Shown: one piece after another, positions 7,980 to 18,801 of the stretch | Position numbering within the stretch: position 1 is the first letter of the stretch | How the letters are laid out: every line of letters begins with the position of its first letter | Source of the DNA: Heterostelium album PN500 | Lineage: Eukaryota; Evosea; Eumycetozoa; Acytosteliales; Acytosteliaceae | Direction: 5' to 3' | Length of the DNA: 64,000 nt | Assembly: GCF_000004825.1 (NCBI RefSeq) | Contig: NW_008805100.1 | Span: 1-64,000 of the forward strand | Position numbers and translations under genes: made by a program | The notes under the pieces: generated by a model | Databases searched by the model: none | What the model was told of the DNA's origin: nothing | Seen by the model: only the letters and a program-made list of their open reading frames with translations

Positions 7980-10446
7980 ATGAAATGCCTTATTATATTT
8001 AACTCAAAAGATTTAGATCTACTTTATGTAGAACATAGTGAAATAGATCTGTTGACTCAAAAGATGTTCACTACCGTAGAGTTTATCAGAGGTAACATCG
8101 GTCAACGTCCACAATATATCTCTGCTGGAAAACAACAATTTGTATTTCATTATGTATGTTGTTATTATTATCAAATCAATAGATTTCATTTAAAAACTTA
8201 TACTTTTATCTACAAAACTACTACTTATTGATATTTAGAATGATTCAATTAATATTTGGTTTGTTTTGATGTCGGATGACGATGATTCTGAAACATTGTT
8301 GAGATACCGTTTGAATCTTTTGAACAATCTCTATTCAATGATCATTGGAAACATCGGAGCCAATCGTAGAGCAGTTCTAAAGAAGAAGATGACTCAAATC
8401 TCTGCAACTGTGAATGCACTGTTTGACGAGTCGCAATCTGTTCTCTGTCAGGCCTACGAGATACTAGAACTAAATGACAAGCTTCGTCAGCGTTGTTTCA
8501 AAGAGATCCTAGAGTTGATGGAACTCTTCTCCAAGTCAATCTATGCCATTATCTTTGTTGGACAGAAGCTGGCCACATTCCACTGCAAGCAACGTCCACA
8601 CCTTCATAGCTCCGACATCTTTTTGCTTTCATTATACTGTCAGATTCAATTGAAAACAAGACAACCAATCATTTATAATAATAACAATAATAATAATGCT
8701 AATTCAAATGAAGAAGATGGTGGTGATAACAACAACAACAATAATAATAATCAAAGTAATAGTAATTACGAAGGTAATGGTAATGCAACACCAAAGTCAG
8801 CAGCAACAGAAGATTCGTTTGAGAATGTTTCACCACGTAATAATTTAGATGACTTTTCGTCACCTTGTAATGTTGTAGAAGATGGTTTGAGTAGCGAAGA
8901 TGAACGATTCGACACTGCACCAGAGGAATTTGATGAGAATTCACCATCCAACCAAAAATCATTTTTATTTTCGATATTAGATGAAATTGGCACCTCTATT
9001 TCATCCTCATCACCTCAATTGATGCCGAAATTAATGGTAATTATAATATATCATTAAGATTACAATTTAAACAAAATTTTAATTTATATCTTCTTTACTT
9101 TAGAAACAAAAGCTGGCTACTGAATTCCTAAAAGAAGGTGTTAAACAATCATCATCATCAGACTTGATTTCACTTTTGAATTATATATTATTGTCAATTG
9201 GTTCTTTGGATGAAAGTGCCGATCGAAATCTGTATACTACACAAACACAAGATGCAATCAAAAAGCTGCAATCTACACACAACCTACCAGATACAGGTGA
9301 AGCTGACCCATCCACCATCAAACTGATCTTGAGTAAAGGACCTTTAGGAAATGTAGCATCGTCATTACATCCCTCTTTTGTATGGATTTAAGAGGCAATT
9401 CAATTGAAAACGTATTTATATTAACATTCTTTTTAATCACTATTATTTTAGTATTCAAAGAGAAAGAAATCACATCCTACACCAGTTGAAGATATAGATT
9501 CAAATTTTAGAGAAATCAGTTTAGGAAGTAGAAAAGATAATAGTCGTGGAGATACAAGAGGTAGTTCAAGTGGATTTAATTCAAACAACAACAATAACAA
9601 TAACAATAATAATAATAATAATAATAATAGATTCGATAACAATCAAGATGATGAATATTCACCATCGAAATCAACATTAGAAGTAATTTATATGAGAAAC
9701 CTTACACCTGTTTGGGCATATTGTGCAGAGATACAAAAGAATTGTTTCTTAGTTTTATTAAATAAGGATTTAGTATGTATTTATAAATATGCATTTGTTT
9801 TTTTTTCGAATTATTATTAATCAAATTATTATTACAATAGCATACAGATAAAGTATTAGCAAATGAAAAGAAAGATTTAGTAGCAGAGATGGAGCTACTA
9901 GAGAAATCGAAACCATTTTTATATGATAAACTATTTAAACAACTTGGACAATTTCTATTTACAAAGGAAATGAGCAATCTGGGATACATTAGATTCAGTC
10001 ACATTCCTGGTCTTGTGCATTTCATTCTGTTGGACCGTACCTACAACCGTATCAAGGCACCAACAATCAATCTGCTCAACGGTAAAAAGTATCCACCCAC
10101 CGAGAATATGATAGAGCTGATTCGTAAGCAGGTGTGGTCAATGTATAGCACATGTGTACACCAACTGGTAAAGAAGGGCTACACTCACCAGATCATCAAG
10201 CACAAAAACTTTATGTATTCCTACAGACTTTGGGTAGACGATGATGAGAATCAAGATACAACACACACCGAAATCTTCTCAAACTCTAGACATGATCGTG
10301 TATACCAGGAATTCGTAAAGAAATATTACCCTCACCCAGTTAAATGTATGGAGCTACTCACACTGTACATCGGATCCGTTCCAATGTCACTCATCTTTAA
10401 GAATGATAGAATTTTACATACTCTTTTATTTGACATTGTGGAGTAG
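7980..10446 (+). CDS. hps1: HPS1 homologue, BLOC-3 subunit (Rab32/38 GEF)
   Basis: Five exons (7980-8153, 8239-9036, 9104-9379, 9452-9772, 9841-10446), all phase 0, giving 724 residues; human HPS1 is about 700. The N-terminus starts MKCLIIFNSKDLDLLYV, a longin-type beginning shared with HPS1 (MKC...). The C-terminal exon carries the best HPS1 signature, IPGLVHFILLDRT, followed by the KGYTHQIIKHKNFMYSYRLW and KYYPHPVKCMELL regions. Known role: with HPS4, HPS1 forms BLOC-3, which activates Rab32/Rab38 on lysosome-related compartments. Between the longin part and the C-terminus are an Asn-rich linker and, at residues about 348-400, a segment resembling a peptidoglycan-binding-like three-helix domain. 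The ATG at 7980 follows a typical A-rich leader. Assignment is firm from the C-terminal region. Confidence 0.87.
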
Positions 10447-11029
10447 TAGTAAAGTTAAACAAGATATCTATTGAACCAACAACACTTTTAACTATCTAAA
10501 CAACCAATTCATCAGATGATTAAATATTTCATTATCCCAATAATTATTTTTATACCATTATAATCCATTATATATATATAGATTAGATAGATATTTAATT
10601 TAATTATTAATCCATCAAACCCTATTATTTGTAAATTTTATTTAATAAATAAAATATAAAATGTTTGTAATTGAATATATTTATTTTTGATATGAACCCC
10701 GATAATAAAATAATTTTTTTTTTTAAACACAATCAATTATCTTTTTTATTATTACTACAAATCAATAATAAAGATAGGAATTTGTTATCTTTGTTTTAAA
10801 TTCTAAGGTTATAATACCCATTAAATTTAAGAATTCTAAGATTTATTTATTTATTAAAATCAATCTTATTAAATAATTCAAGAATATAATTTTTTAGAAA
10901 ATAAGATTAAATTCTACTTTAGATACAATGAAAGTAGTATAAATAGTTCTAAAGTTTGTTGTTTAAAATCATCAAACAAATAAACTAATAATTATTAATT
11001 AATTTTAAACAACAAACAAAACAACTAAA
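10447..11029. other. Intergenic region with candidate TATA box
   Basis: Convergent/tandem spacer between HPS1 and the small hssA-like gene. It is AT-rich with T-runs; AGTATAAATAG at about 10936-10946, some 90 bases before the ATG at 11030, is a good candidate TATA element for the small gene. Confidence 0.5.
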
Positions 11030-11307
11030 ATGACTTTAATTGGTATGATTTAGATAACAAATACAATATAAAGTAATGAATTCTAATATTGATATTAAAT
11101 TTTATAGCTGCTATTTCTAAACTCTCATTCGGTGGAAACACTTCTAAATCATTTGGATCAGTTGGATCATCTTTTGGTTCTAGTTCATCTGAAGGACATA
11201 ATCAACTTTCCTTGGTAGTAAAGTCAAACACCAATGTCCAAGCTTCACTTGCTGCTCCAACCAACATCCAAGCCGATGTTCAAGCATTCGCAGCTGTCAA
11301 GCTCTAA
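11030..11307 (+). CDS. Small hssA/sigN-like protein
   Basis: Exon 1 is only 13 bases (11030-11042); exon 2 is 11108-11307; the product has 70 residues. It begins MTLIAAISKLSFGG and is rich in Ser and Gly (KSFGSVGSSFGSSSS), then ends in an Ala/Val/Gln/Asn-rich tail. In dictyostelids the abundant hssA/2C/7E and sigN small proteins start MT-(I/L)-(L/F)-A-S-I-S and have one intron a few codons after the ATG; this gene shares both traits. The Gly-Gly-rich tail typical of hssA is missing, so it may be a divergent relative. Those families are strongly expressed in development, but the role of this one is unknown. A TATAAAT box lies about 90 bases upstream. Confidence 0.6.
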
Positions 11308-11457
11308 ATACTTAACTATGAATGAATGAAGTTTAAGCTCATGTAGTATTTATTTAATCTTGTAATAAAATGATTTATTCATTACACACAATAATCGTAC
11401 ACATTTATTATCATTATTGTTTATCTTAAATTTAATGGGTATTATAACTTGTTTGTT

Positions 11458-13125
11458 TTATTGAGTCTTCTTTGAGGTTGATAATTTTGATTTTATATTC
11501 TTTAATCTCTCTAATAGTGTTGGATGAGTGTGATGATAGGTTGAGTACCATGGATCGATGATAAGGGATGCGCTATCTTTAATATTCAACTTTACCAAAC
11601 CATCAGTTAAATCGTATCCCATTCCAAGTGCATAGTCATCGGCTTGATATTCATATGCTCTAGAAAAGACATTTGAAATAAACGAAAAGATCTGGTCCAA
11701 TGGTGAATAGATTTGCGAGAATAACAATAATCCAACGAATGTCTAATATTAAAAAAAAAAAAAATTTTTAAAAGATAATATAATAGTTAGTAGTTATTTA
11801 GTTATTACACCAAATTTGTAATACATACATATGTATTTTGGAAACCGAAATCATTAAAAAGTTGAATATCGTTAACAAACAAACCAAAGATGTAAAAGAA
11901 TACAATGAGATAGATTTGTTGAATAACGATGAGACGAAGGGTATGATTCATCTTGTAATGTCCAAACTCATGACACAATACAGCAAGAATCTCTTCTTGA
12001 CTGAGTTCTTTGATGAGTGTATCGTAAAGTACGATTCTCTTGTTCTTAAAGAATCCATAGAAATAACTATTATTGAGATTATTTATAAAAAAAGTTAATT
12101 AATTTAAAGATATCTTTTTATAGTTTGTTTTTACATACGCATTCATATGAGAACTTCTCTTTGAGTTATCTACAACGTAGAGTTGAGTTGCTGGGAAATC
12201 TACTTTTTTCGCCAACTCGTAGATTGAATCACGAAGTTCACCTTCGACCGGTGAATATTTGTTAAAGAGTGGTGCAATGAGTACTGGGTAGATTGTGATC
12301 ATTACAAATGAGAATGCTGCTATCAGCAACCAAGAGTAGAACCAAAACAAAGGTCCTGTCCATTTTACGATGTAGATCAAAGCAGATACCAATGGACCTC
12401 CAATTACAACAATCAAAAGTACACCTATAATCTTATCTTTAATGAATAGCTATAATAGTAGTAATGATTATTGAAATAAAATTAATAATTAAATAATATA
12501 AAATAACAAACAGACAAACCTTTAAACTAATCTTGTTGAAACCATGCTTTTCTTCCAATACGAATGAGTAATACAAAGAAAATGGTATCTCGAGAAGTGT
12601 TGAGAACAATATATATTCAGTAAGGAATACAATTGATATTAAGATCTAATAATATTAATTGGTAGATAGTAAAGTAAGCTGTCAGTGTTGTTTAATCAGG
12701 CGGTACGGCGGTACCTATAATTAATAATTAATTTGTAACATACTTCATTTGAATATCCAAAATTGCTCAAGAAATTGGTAGCAGAACTCCAAAGATATGG
12801 TGTAAAGTAATAGTAAATCAATAAAATATTAATAATAAACTGAATGAACTTTGTTGTAGAGTTGAACAGTCTAACAGTTTGAAAGAAGTGATATTTAATA
12901 TGTTAATAAACATTAGTTATTGTATCTTTCTGTCTATTGAACATACAATTTATCATATCCATATTGTTGTGACTTTGCAAATTGTTCAGGAGTGGTGATG
13001 TTGTATGCTTCAAGAGTTGATGGTATCGTCTTAATCTTTAGTTTTTGTAACTGTCTATAATTGAGATACTGATTGATCACCTGTTCGACAGTGGTCGTCA
13101 ATATAACAAAATTCATCCAATTCAT
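11458..13125 (-). CDS. zmpste24: CAAX prenyl protease 1 (Ste24/ZMPSTE24, M48 family)
   Basis: Six exons on the minus strand (13125-12947, 12870-12744, 12645-12520, 12449-12139, 12066-11829, 11742-11458), 421 residues. It is a multi-spanning membrane zinc metalloprotease of the ER/nuclear envelope that trims prenylated CAAX proteins. Seen in the sequence: the zinc motif HEFGH at about 280-284, preceded by ELSQEEILAVLC; the third zinc ligand Glu in EYQAD at about 358-362; the family block FVLEEKHGFNKISLK; and SRAYEYQADDYA followed by SHP-like HTHPTLLERL near the C-terminus. Length matches yeast and human enzymes (450-475) with a slightly short C-terminus. All splice phases close. It is divergent from the FAD oxidase gene, separated by a 16-base-pair inverted repeat. 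Confidence 0.93.
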
Positions 13126-13397
13126 CTTGTTATATATAATTGTAAATTTAATTGTAATTAAAAATTAATAAATGATGGTCAACAAAATTGTGTGAAGATC
13201 ATTTCAAAAAAAAACAAAAAAATGGAAACAATCATTAAAAGATTTTGTTTATCAAATCATATACATTTAATTTTACAAAGAACATAATACTATCTATTAG
13301 TATTTTGAATATTGGATCTTATCGGAAATAATCATTAAGATTTAATCTTTTTATAAAAAATAATAATATCGGGTATTAATAGATAAAGCTGATCTTG

Positions 13398-13464
13398 AAA
13401 CAGTATTCTTTTTATGATGATCAAAATATAAATAAATAAAGAAATTTTAAAAAGAATACTGTTT
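13398..13464. repeat. Inverted repeat, 16-base-pair perfect stem
   Basis: AAACAGTATTCTTTTT (13398-13413) and its exact reverse complement (13449-13464) are separated by 35 bases; one more G:C pair forms outside if a T is bulged. It lies between the divergent Ste24 and FAD oxidase genes. It could be a precursor-like hairpin RNA (dictyostelids make microRNAs) or a relic of a short inverted-repeat element. Confidence 0.75.
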
Positions 13465-13666
13465 TCATATTATCGATTCTCTCGATTACCACCAAATTTT
13501 AATTCTATGTCAACTTTCAGTCGATCATTATCTTTTTTAATTGTTATAAACATTATTTTAAATTAAACTCTAATTTTTTCTCTTTCACATTTTTCACAAT
13601 CATTGTTTTAATCCTCAACCACCTCATTTTTTAATGTATATCAGTTTATAAATTAAAAAATTAAAA

Positions 13667-15338
13667 ATGAAAAAAAAACATTTTTTATAACTGTTCAGTT
13701 GGTTTTTTTTTTATTATTAAATCTTAGCATTCAGTTAGATTCAAATAATATTAGTAATAATAGTAAAGATAATTTTGAAATAAATTATATGAACCAAGAG
13801 AATCAAAACAATAAAAATGGAAATGATAACCAAGTTTCACAAGTAAATGATAATGATCACTCTGACTTTGGAGTGAAACCACCAGTGATCATTCCACAAA
13901 GTAACCGGACTGAATTTACCAAACACTTCCAGAGTTACAATAGTCGTTTGTTCCATGTTCCCTACTGTTATTTCCTACCAAACGATGCAAAACAAGTAGC
14001 TCAAGCTTTGAAATATGCCCGTCACCATGGTCGTCGTGTCACCATAAAATCTGGAGGCCACTCTTGCGAAGCATTGTCATCGGCTGATAACACCGTTGTC
14101 ATTGATATGTCAAAAATGAAGTCAGCACAACTAGACTTACTTACTCGTCAGATAACAGTAGGGTCTGGTGTAAATTGGATTGAGTTTTACAACAAGACAG
14201 CTCCACATGGATTGGCAACAGCCGGTGGTTCCTGTCCAACTGTCAACGTTGGTGGACTGATTGGGGGTGGCGGAGCGAACTACTTGTCGCCGCGGTAAGT
14301 TTACCTGTTTTTTTTAATTTTATTAGTTATAATTTTTATTTGATTATTTTTTTTAAAAAAACAAATAGTTATGGATACGCCTGTGATAATGTAGTATCAA
14401 TGACTATAGTCACAGCGGATGGACGTATTCGTCATTGTTCAGCACATCACCATAGCGATCTTTTTTGGGCTATGCGTGGTGGAGGACATGGAGGTCTCGG
14501 CGTAATGGTGGATGCTACTCTCCAACTTCATCCAATAGAACCAAAACTCTACATAAATAGTATTACCATTCGGTTTGATGTGCTCCAACAAGCATTGTTG
14601 TTTATTGATGAATACTCGAGAATCATGGACCAAATGATCTACCTGAATGTGCATGCTGGAATGAAGCTAGCAATTGGACCATCCTCCGGATATGTTCGTT
14701 GCAACTTCCTATACAATGGTGATCCAACAGTTGGTGACACAGAGTTTAGAAAATTCTTTGGTAAATTCCAATCGGCGGTACCAAGTATTACCACTAATTT
14801 TAATGCAACACCAATTAGTATCCTTCAGATTCTTGCTAGTGGGCCAGATACACCGATTGCTCGTTCCTACACTCGTGGCAGAATAATGGATAATTGGACT
14901 GGATTAATGGCAGACCTCTTGGTATCTATGTTTGAAAATAGCACTGTGCCAACTATGACCAACAACACTGACATCACAGCCAATATTTTCTTTGAAATGT
15001 ATTTTCATGGTGGAGAAATGCAGGCCAAACCTAGAAACTACAATGCTTTCGTACATCGTTCTGCGCAATGGTCGACGTCCATTTCACTCAACTATCAACT
15101 ACCAGCCAACGATGAAGTATTTTCCACATGGGACAAAAAAGTTGCCGAAAAATTCACTCTTTTCTCTAAATACATCTACCAAAACTATCCTGACACTGAT
15201 TCTGCTATCGATTGGGAACAAGCATACTACGCTGAAAACTATAGAAAGCTACAACTCATCAAATTTAAATATGATCCATTCAATTTCTTTAATTATACCC
15301 AATCGATTAGGCTTCCATTCACAACTTCAAAATTGTAA
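13667..15338 (+). CDS. Secreted berberine-bridge-type FAD-linked oxidase
   Basis: Exon 2 is 14369-15338; exon 1 ends at 14294. The PCMH-type FAD domain is clear. RRVTIKSGGHSCEAL contains the His normally linked to FAD. GGSCPTVNVGGLIGGGG carries the Cys used for the second covalent bond in bicovalent BBE enzymes. RGGGHGGLGV comes just after the intron, and the C-terminal BBE motif is NYRKLQLIKFKYDPFNFF. Such enzymes oxidise sugars, alcohols or alkaloids using O2; the substrate is unknown. The long open frame has no ATG at its front. The ATG at 13667 (MKKKHFL, then stop) is one base out of frame because of an A9 run; the frame from about 13681 continues as a hydrophobic signal-like segment (VFFLLLNLSIQL). 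So either the A-run is misread or the gene has a recent frameshift. Confidence 0.85.
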
Positions 15339-15386
15339 ACTAAAAAAAAAAAAAGAATATAATAAATTCTTTATATATTTGATATT

Positions 15387-16763
15387 TTATTTTTGTTGTT
15401 TTGATTGTTCCAATTCATTTAGTACATTCATTTTAGTTGTTGCTTCTTGTGCTTCTTCTTTTCTTCCTAAACCTTCTAGAGCTTGAGATTTTCTCAAGTA
15501 ACCTTTTGGCCATTCTGGTGCGAGCTCGATTGTTTTTTCTGCGTCTTTCAATGCTTCAGTATAGTTCTTTAATGAGATATGACAAGCTGCCTTGTTGCTG
15601 AATAAAATATATTGGATTTGTTCTTTGTTCTTTGTTGATGGGTCCATCTCACGACTGACTTCGTCGACGTCAGCTGCCAACTGATACCAATTGAGTGCGA
15701 CATCGTAGTCACCCTTTCTAAAAGCACGATTACCATTCTCTTTCAAATCCTCTGCACTAACCTTTGGTTTGGAAGATGATTTACTCTTGTTGGTGACGAC
15801 TGGCTTGTACGGAGTTGGGTCGAGTTTCAAATTGGTGAGTAGTTCTTCGATTGTCTTTTTCTTGTTGTTCTTGGCCATGAGCAATGGTGTTTCACCAGTC
15901 TCATCCAACTTGAGAACGGCACCACTACCGATGAGATCTTTGATAACTTCGAGATTCTCACTGTCTACACAAATGTGGAGTGGAGTGCAACCACCGGCAG
16001 CAACAGCATTAACATCAGCACCCAACTTGATCAACTGACGTGCATAAGCTGTGTTTCCATAAGCGCAAGCAATGTGGAGTGGTGTCATTTCATTGGCATC
16101 ACGAGTGGCCAACAATTGTGGATACTTCTTAATCAACGAATCGATAATTGGTAGATCTTTCTCTTTGATTCCGTATGCGGTATGCAAAATGCTACCAGCT
16201 TCACTGGTATTCTCGGTTGAAACCTTGGCATCCTTGTCCAACAATGACTTTACAACATCAGATTCTCCGCTCAACACTGCCAACTGTAATGCAGTGAAAC
16301 CATCTTGATTCTTTATATCGATATCGGCACCCAACTCTATCAATCTTAAAGCAATCTTTGGATGTCCCATTTTAATTGAAATCATCAATGGACTATAATT
16401 TGACTATACCACACGATGTAATGTAAAAAACATAAATTAACTATAATGAATTATTTTATACAGTGTTGGTAGTGTAACAGTTTTACTTACGAAATCTAAT
16501 GAGTTGATGTTAGCTTTGGCATCGATGAGCAGATCGAATGTTTCAATGTTTCCACTATGACAAACAAAGTGAAGTGATGAACGTCTGTTTGCATCAACTT
16601 CATTGATTAGCTTTACACGCTTTGATTCGTCTTGTAACACTGCCTTGAGAGCATCTATACGGTTATTTGCTGCATCATCGATGAATTGTTGAACATCATC
16701 ATCGATCTTCTTTCTCTGAATCTTTCCCTCAGCAAATGCTTTTTTAATTTCATCTTCGTTCAT
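15387..16763 (-). CDS. Ankyrin-repeat and TPR protein
   Basis: Two exons (16763-16491, 16403-15387), 429 residues. From about residue 50 to 250 there are six or so ankyrin repeats with the usual G-T-L-H/G-A-D pattern (QDGFTALQLAVLSGE, MTPLHIACAYGN, GCTPLHICVDSEN, GETPLLMAKNN). A Lys/Ser-rich linker follows, then a three-TPR block starting SAEDLKENGNRAFRKGDYD. That block includes FSNKAACHISLKNYTEALKD and GYLRKSQALEGLGRKEEA, which is like Hsp70/Hsp90 co-chaperone TPRs. Ankyrin plus TPR suggests a scaffold or co-chaperone; the partner is not deducible. Its 3' end lies about 50 bases from the FAD oxidase 3' end (convergent). Confidence 0.85.
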
Positions 16764-17318
16764 ATCATCAAGTGATTTTCCTAATCCTACTTTATTCTTT
16801 TTTATTTGTTCTACCCTATTTTGTTTTTTTTTTTTGAATATAATATCTATTAATAAATAATAATAAAAAAGACTTTAAAGTAAGAATCTTGATCAATCGT
16901 TTTTCGTTTTTTTTCTGTAAAAAAAAAAAAAATTATAAAAAATTAAAAAAAAAGAAATAAGAATATTAATATTAATTAAAAGTTATGTCTATGATATTAT
17001 TTATGAAGACATTGGCAATTTATTTTTATTTGTATAAAATTTAAAAAACAATGTGACTTTTAAATGAAATTTACACCTTTCTTTTATTTTTTATCTATCA
17101 GTTGTTGAAAAATATCTCTACTCTGTATCAATTGTTTAAATTTTGTAGTTTTTAAGAGTGGAGTTTAAACTTTTGATCAAATAAAATAGTAACAAGTTAA
17201 AAAAATGAATAATTAAATATTGTTTTGCTAATCATTCGTTTTTTCCTTTTTAAAAAAAAAAAAAAAAAACAAACGAATGTAATAATTAAATATTGTAAGA
17301 AATAAATAATAATTGAAC
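16764..17318. other. Bidirectional intergenic region
   Basis: Divergent spacer between the ankyrin-TPR gene and TFB1M, with long A and T runs. Near 17233-17279 a short inverted repeat (CATTCGTTT...AAACGAATG) encloses an A18 run. No other feature seen. Confidence 0.5.
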
Positions 17319-18687
17319 ATGTCTATAAAACTACCAAATATGCCAAAGATCCAAGATCTTATTAGATTATATGGATTATCAGCTAAACAACAACTGTCAC
17401 AGAATTTCTTGTTGGATTTGAATATTACCGACAAGATATGTAGAGTTGCAGGTGGATTCAATGACTGTACCGTGATAGAGGTTGGTGCAGGTCCAGGTGG
17501 TCTCACACGAAGTCTACTCAACTCTGGTGCAAAGAAGGTGATTGCCGTTGAAATGGATCGTCGTTTCATCCCAGCATTGAAGATGTTAGAAGACGCTAGC
17601 GATGGACGTCTCTCTGTAGTCATGGGTGACATGAAAGATGTCAACGAAGCAGAGATACTAAAACAATTCGGTGCTGTACCCACCGATTGGGATAAACCAT
17701 CGAAAGTAAAGATCATAGGTAATCTACCATTCAACGTCGGTACACATCTCATGCTCAAATGGATACGTCAAATCAAACCTAGAGAAGGTTTATTTGAATT
17801 CGGTAGAGTACCTATGATTCTTATGTTTCAAAAGGAATTGGCTGATGTAATGTATCGATCAATTAAAAAGATATTATTGATTATTGTTATTAACCAACAT
17901 TTCGTTTAAAGAGAATAATAGCACCCGTTAGTTCACATGAATATGGTAGATTGGCAGTCATGATACAACAAGAGTGTGATAGTAAGGTTGTATATGATTT
18001 ACCAGGAAAGGTGTTTGTACCACCACCAAAAGTAGATGCATCAGTTGTATATATAGAACCAAAGGTTAAACCAATAGGTGATTTGAAATCAAAGGAATAT
18101 TTAGAATATGTTTGTAGAGAGTTATTTACTCAAAAGAGAAAGACCCTTGGTAATGCAATAAAGTAAGTTAAACAAAGATCTTATCATATTGGAAATAAAA
18201 GTAAAGTGATCTATACTAATTAGCGCTTAATAGATGTTTAGGTAATGGTGCAGAATCATTAATTGAGGGTATTGATCCAACAAAGAGACCACAGAATCTG
18301 ACAGTTGAAGAATTGGTAAAGATATCCAATCGATTCAATGATTGGCCACACAAGAAGGATATAGATATGTTGTCGTTTAGAAATGATGCAAGATGGCTAA
18401 GAGGTGAAGAGAAGAAACTAAAGAAGGAACAAAGAGTAATGGAATCATTGGAAAAGAGAAAAGAGAAATTGGCCAAATTTAAGAATCTCGACAAGAAACA
18501 ACAGATTGAATATCTAAAAGTATTGAGAGAGACTATACCAAGTGGTTTGAATTTGAAGAAGGATACAGATGACGATAACAATGCCAACGAATATCAAGTA
18601 GTACATACAGAGGACATTGAAGATGGTGATGATTTCGATTTCGATGAATTTGAAGAAGATGAAGATACAATTATAAAAGATAAATAA
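17319..18687 (+). CDS. tfb1m: Mitochondrial rRNA adenine dimethyltransferase / transcription factor B1
   Basis: Three exons (17319-17846, 17912-18162, 18234-18687), 410 residues. Class I SAM methyltransferase of the KsgA/Dim1/TFB1M family, which dimethylates two adjacent adenines in the small-subunit rRNA. Motifs: LSQNFLLD at about 26-33; SAM loop EVGAGPGG at 54-61; acidic loop AVEMDRRF; GDM at 103-105; catalytic NLPF at 135-138 (the TFB1M form of N-L-P-[YF]); then PPPKVDASVVYIEP and FTQKRKTLGNA. IPTIR-like start (LPNMPKIQDLIRLYGL) and KQQLSQNFLLDLNITDKI match animal TFB1M more closely than cytosolic Dim1. The C-terminus is an additional Lys-rich coiled-coil-like region and an acidic tail. 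No strong presequence is visible before residue 20, so import signal is uncertain. Confidence 0.9.
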
Positions 18688-18801
18688 ATTAATAAATAAT
18701 AATTAGTTTTTTTTTTTTAATAGGAATTGGATTGGTACTACTTTTATTATTAATTTTAAAAGAGATTGATTGATTTATATAAAAAAAAATATTATATTAT
18801 A

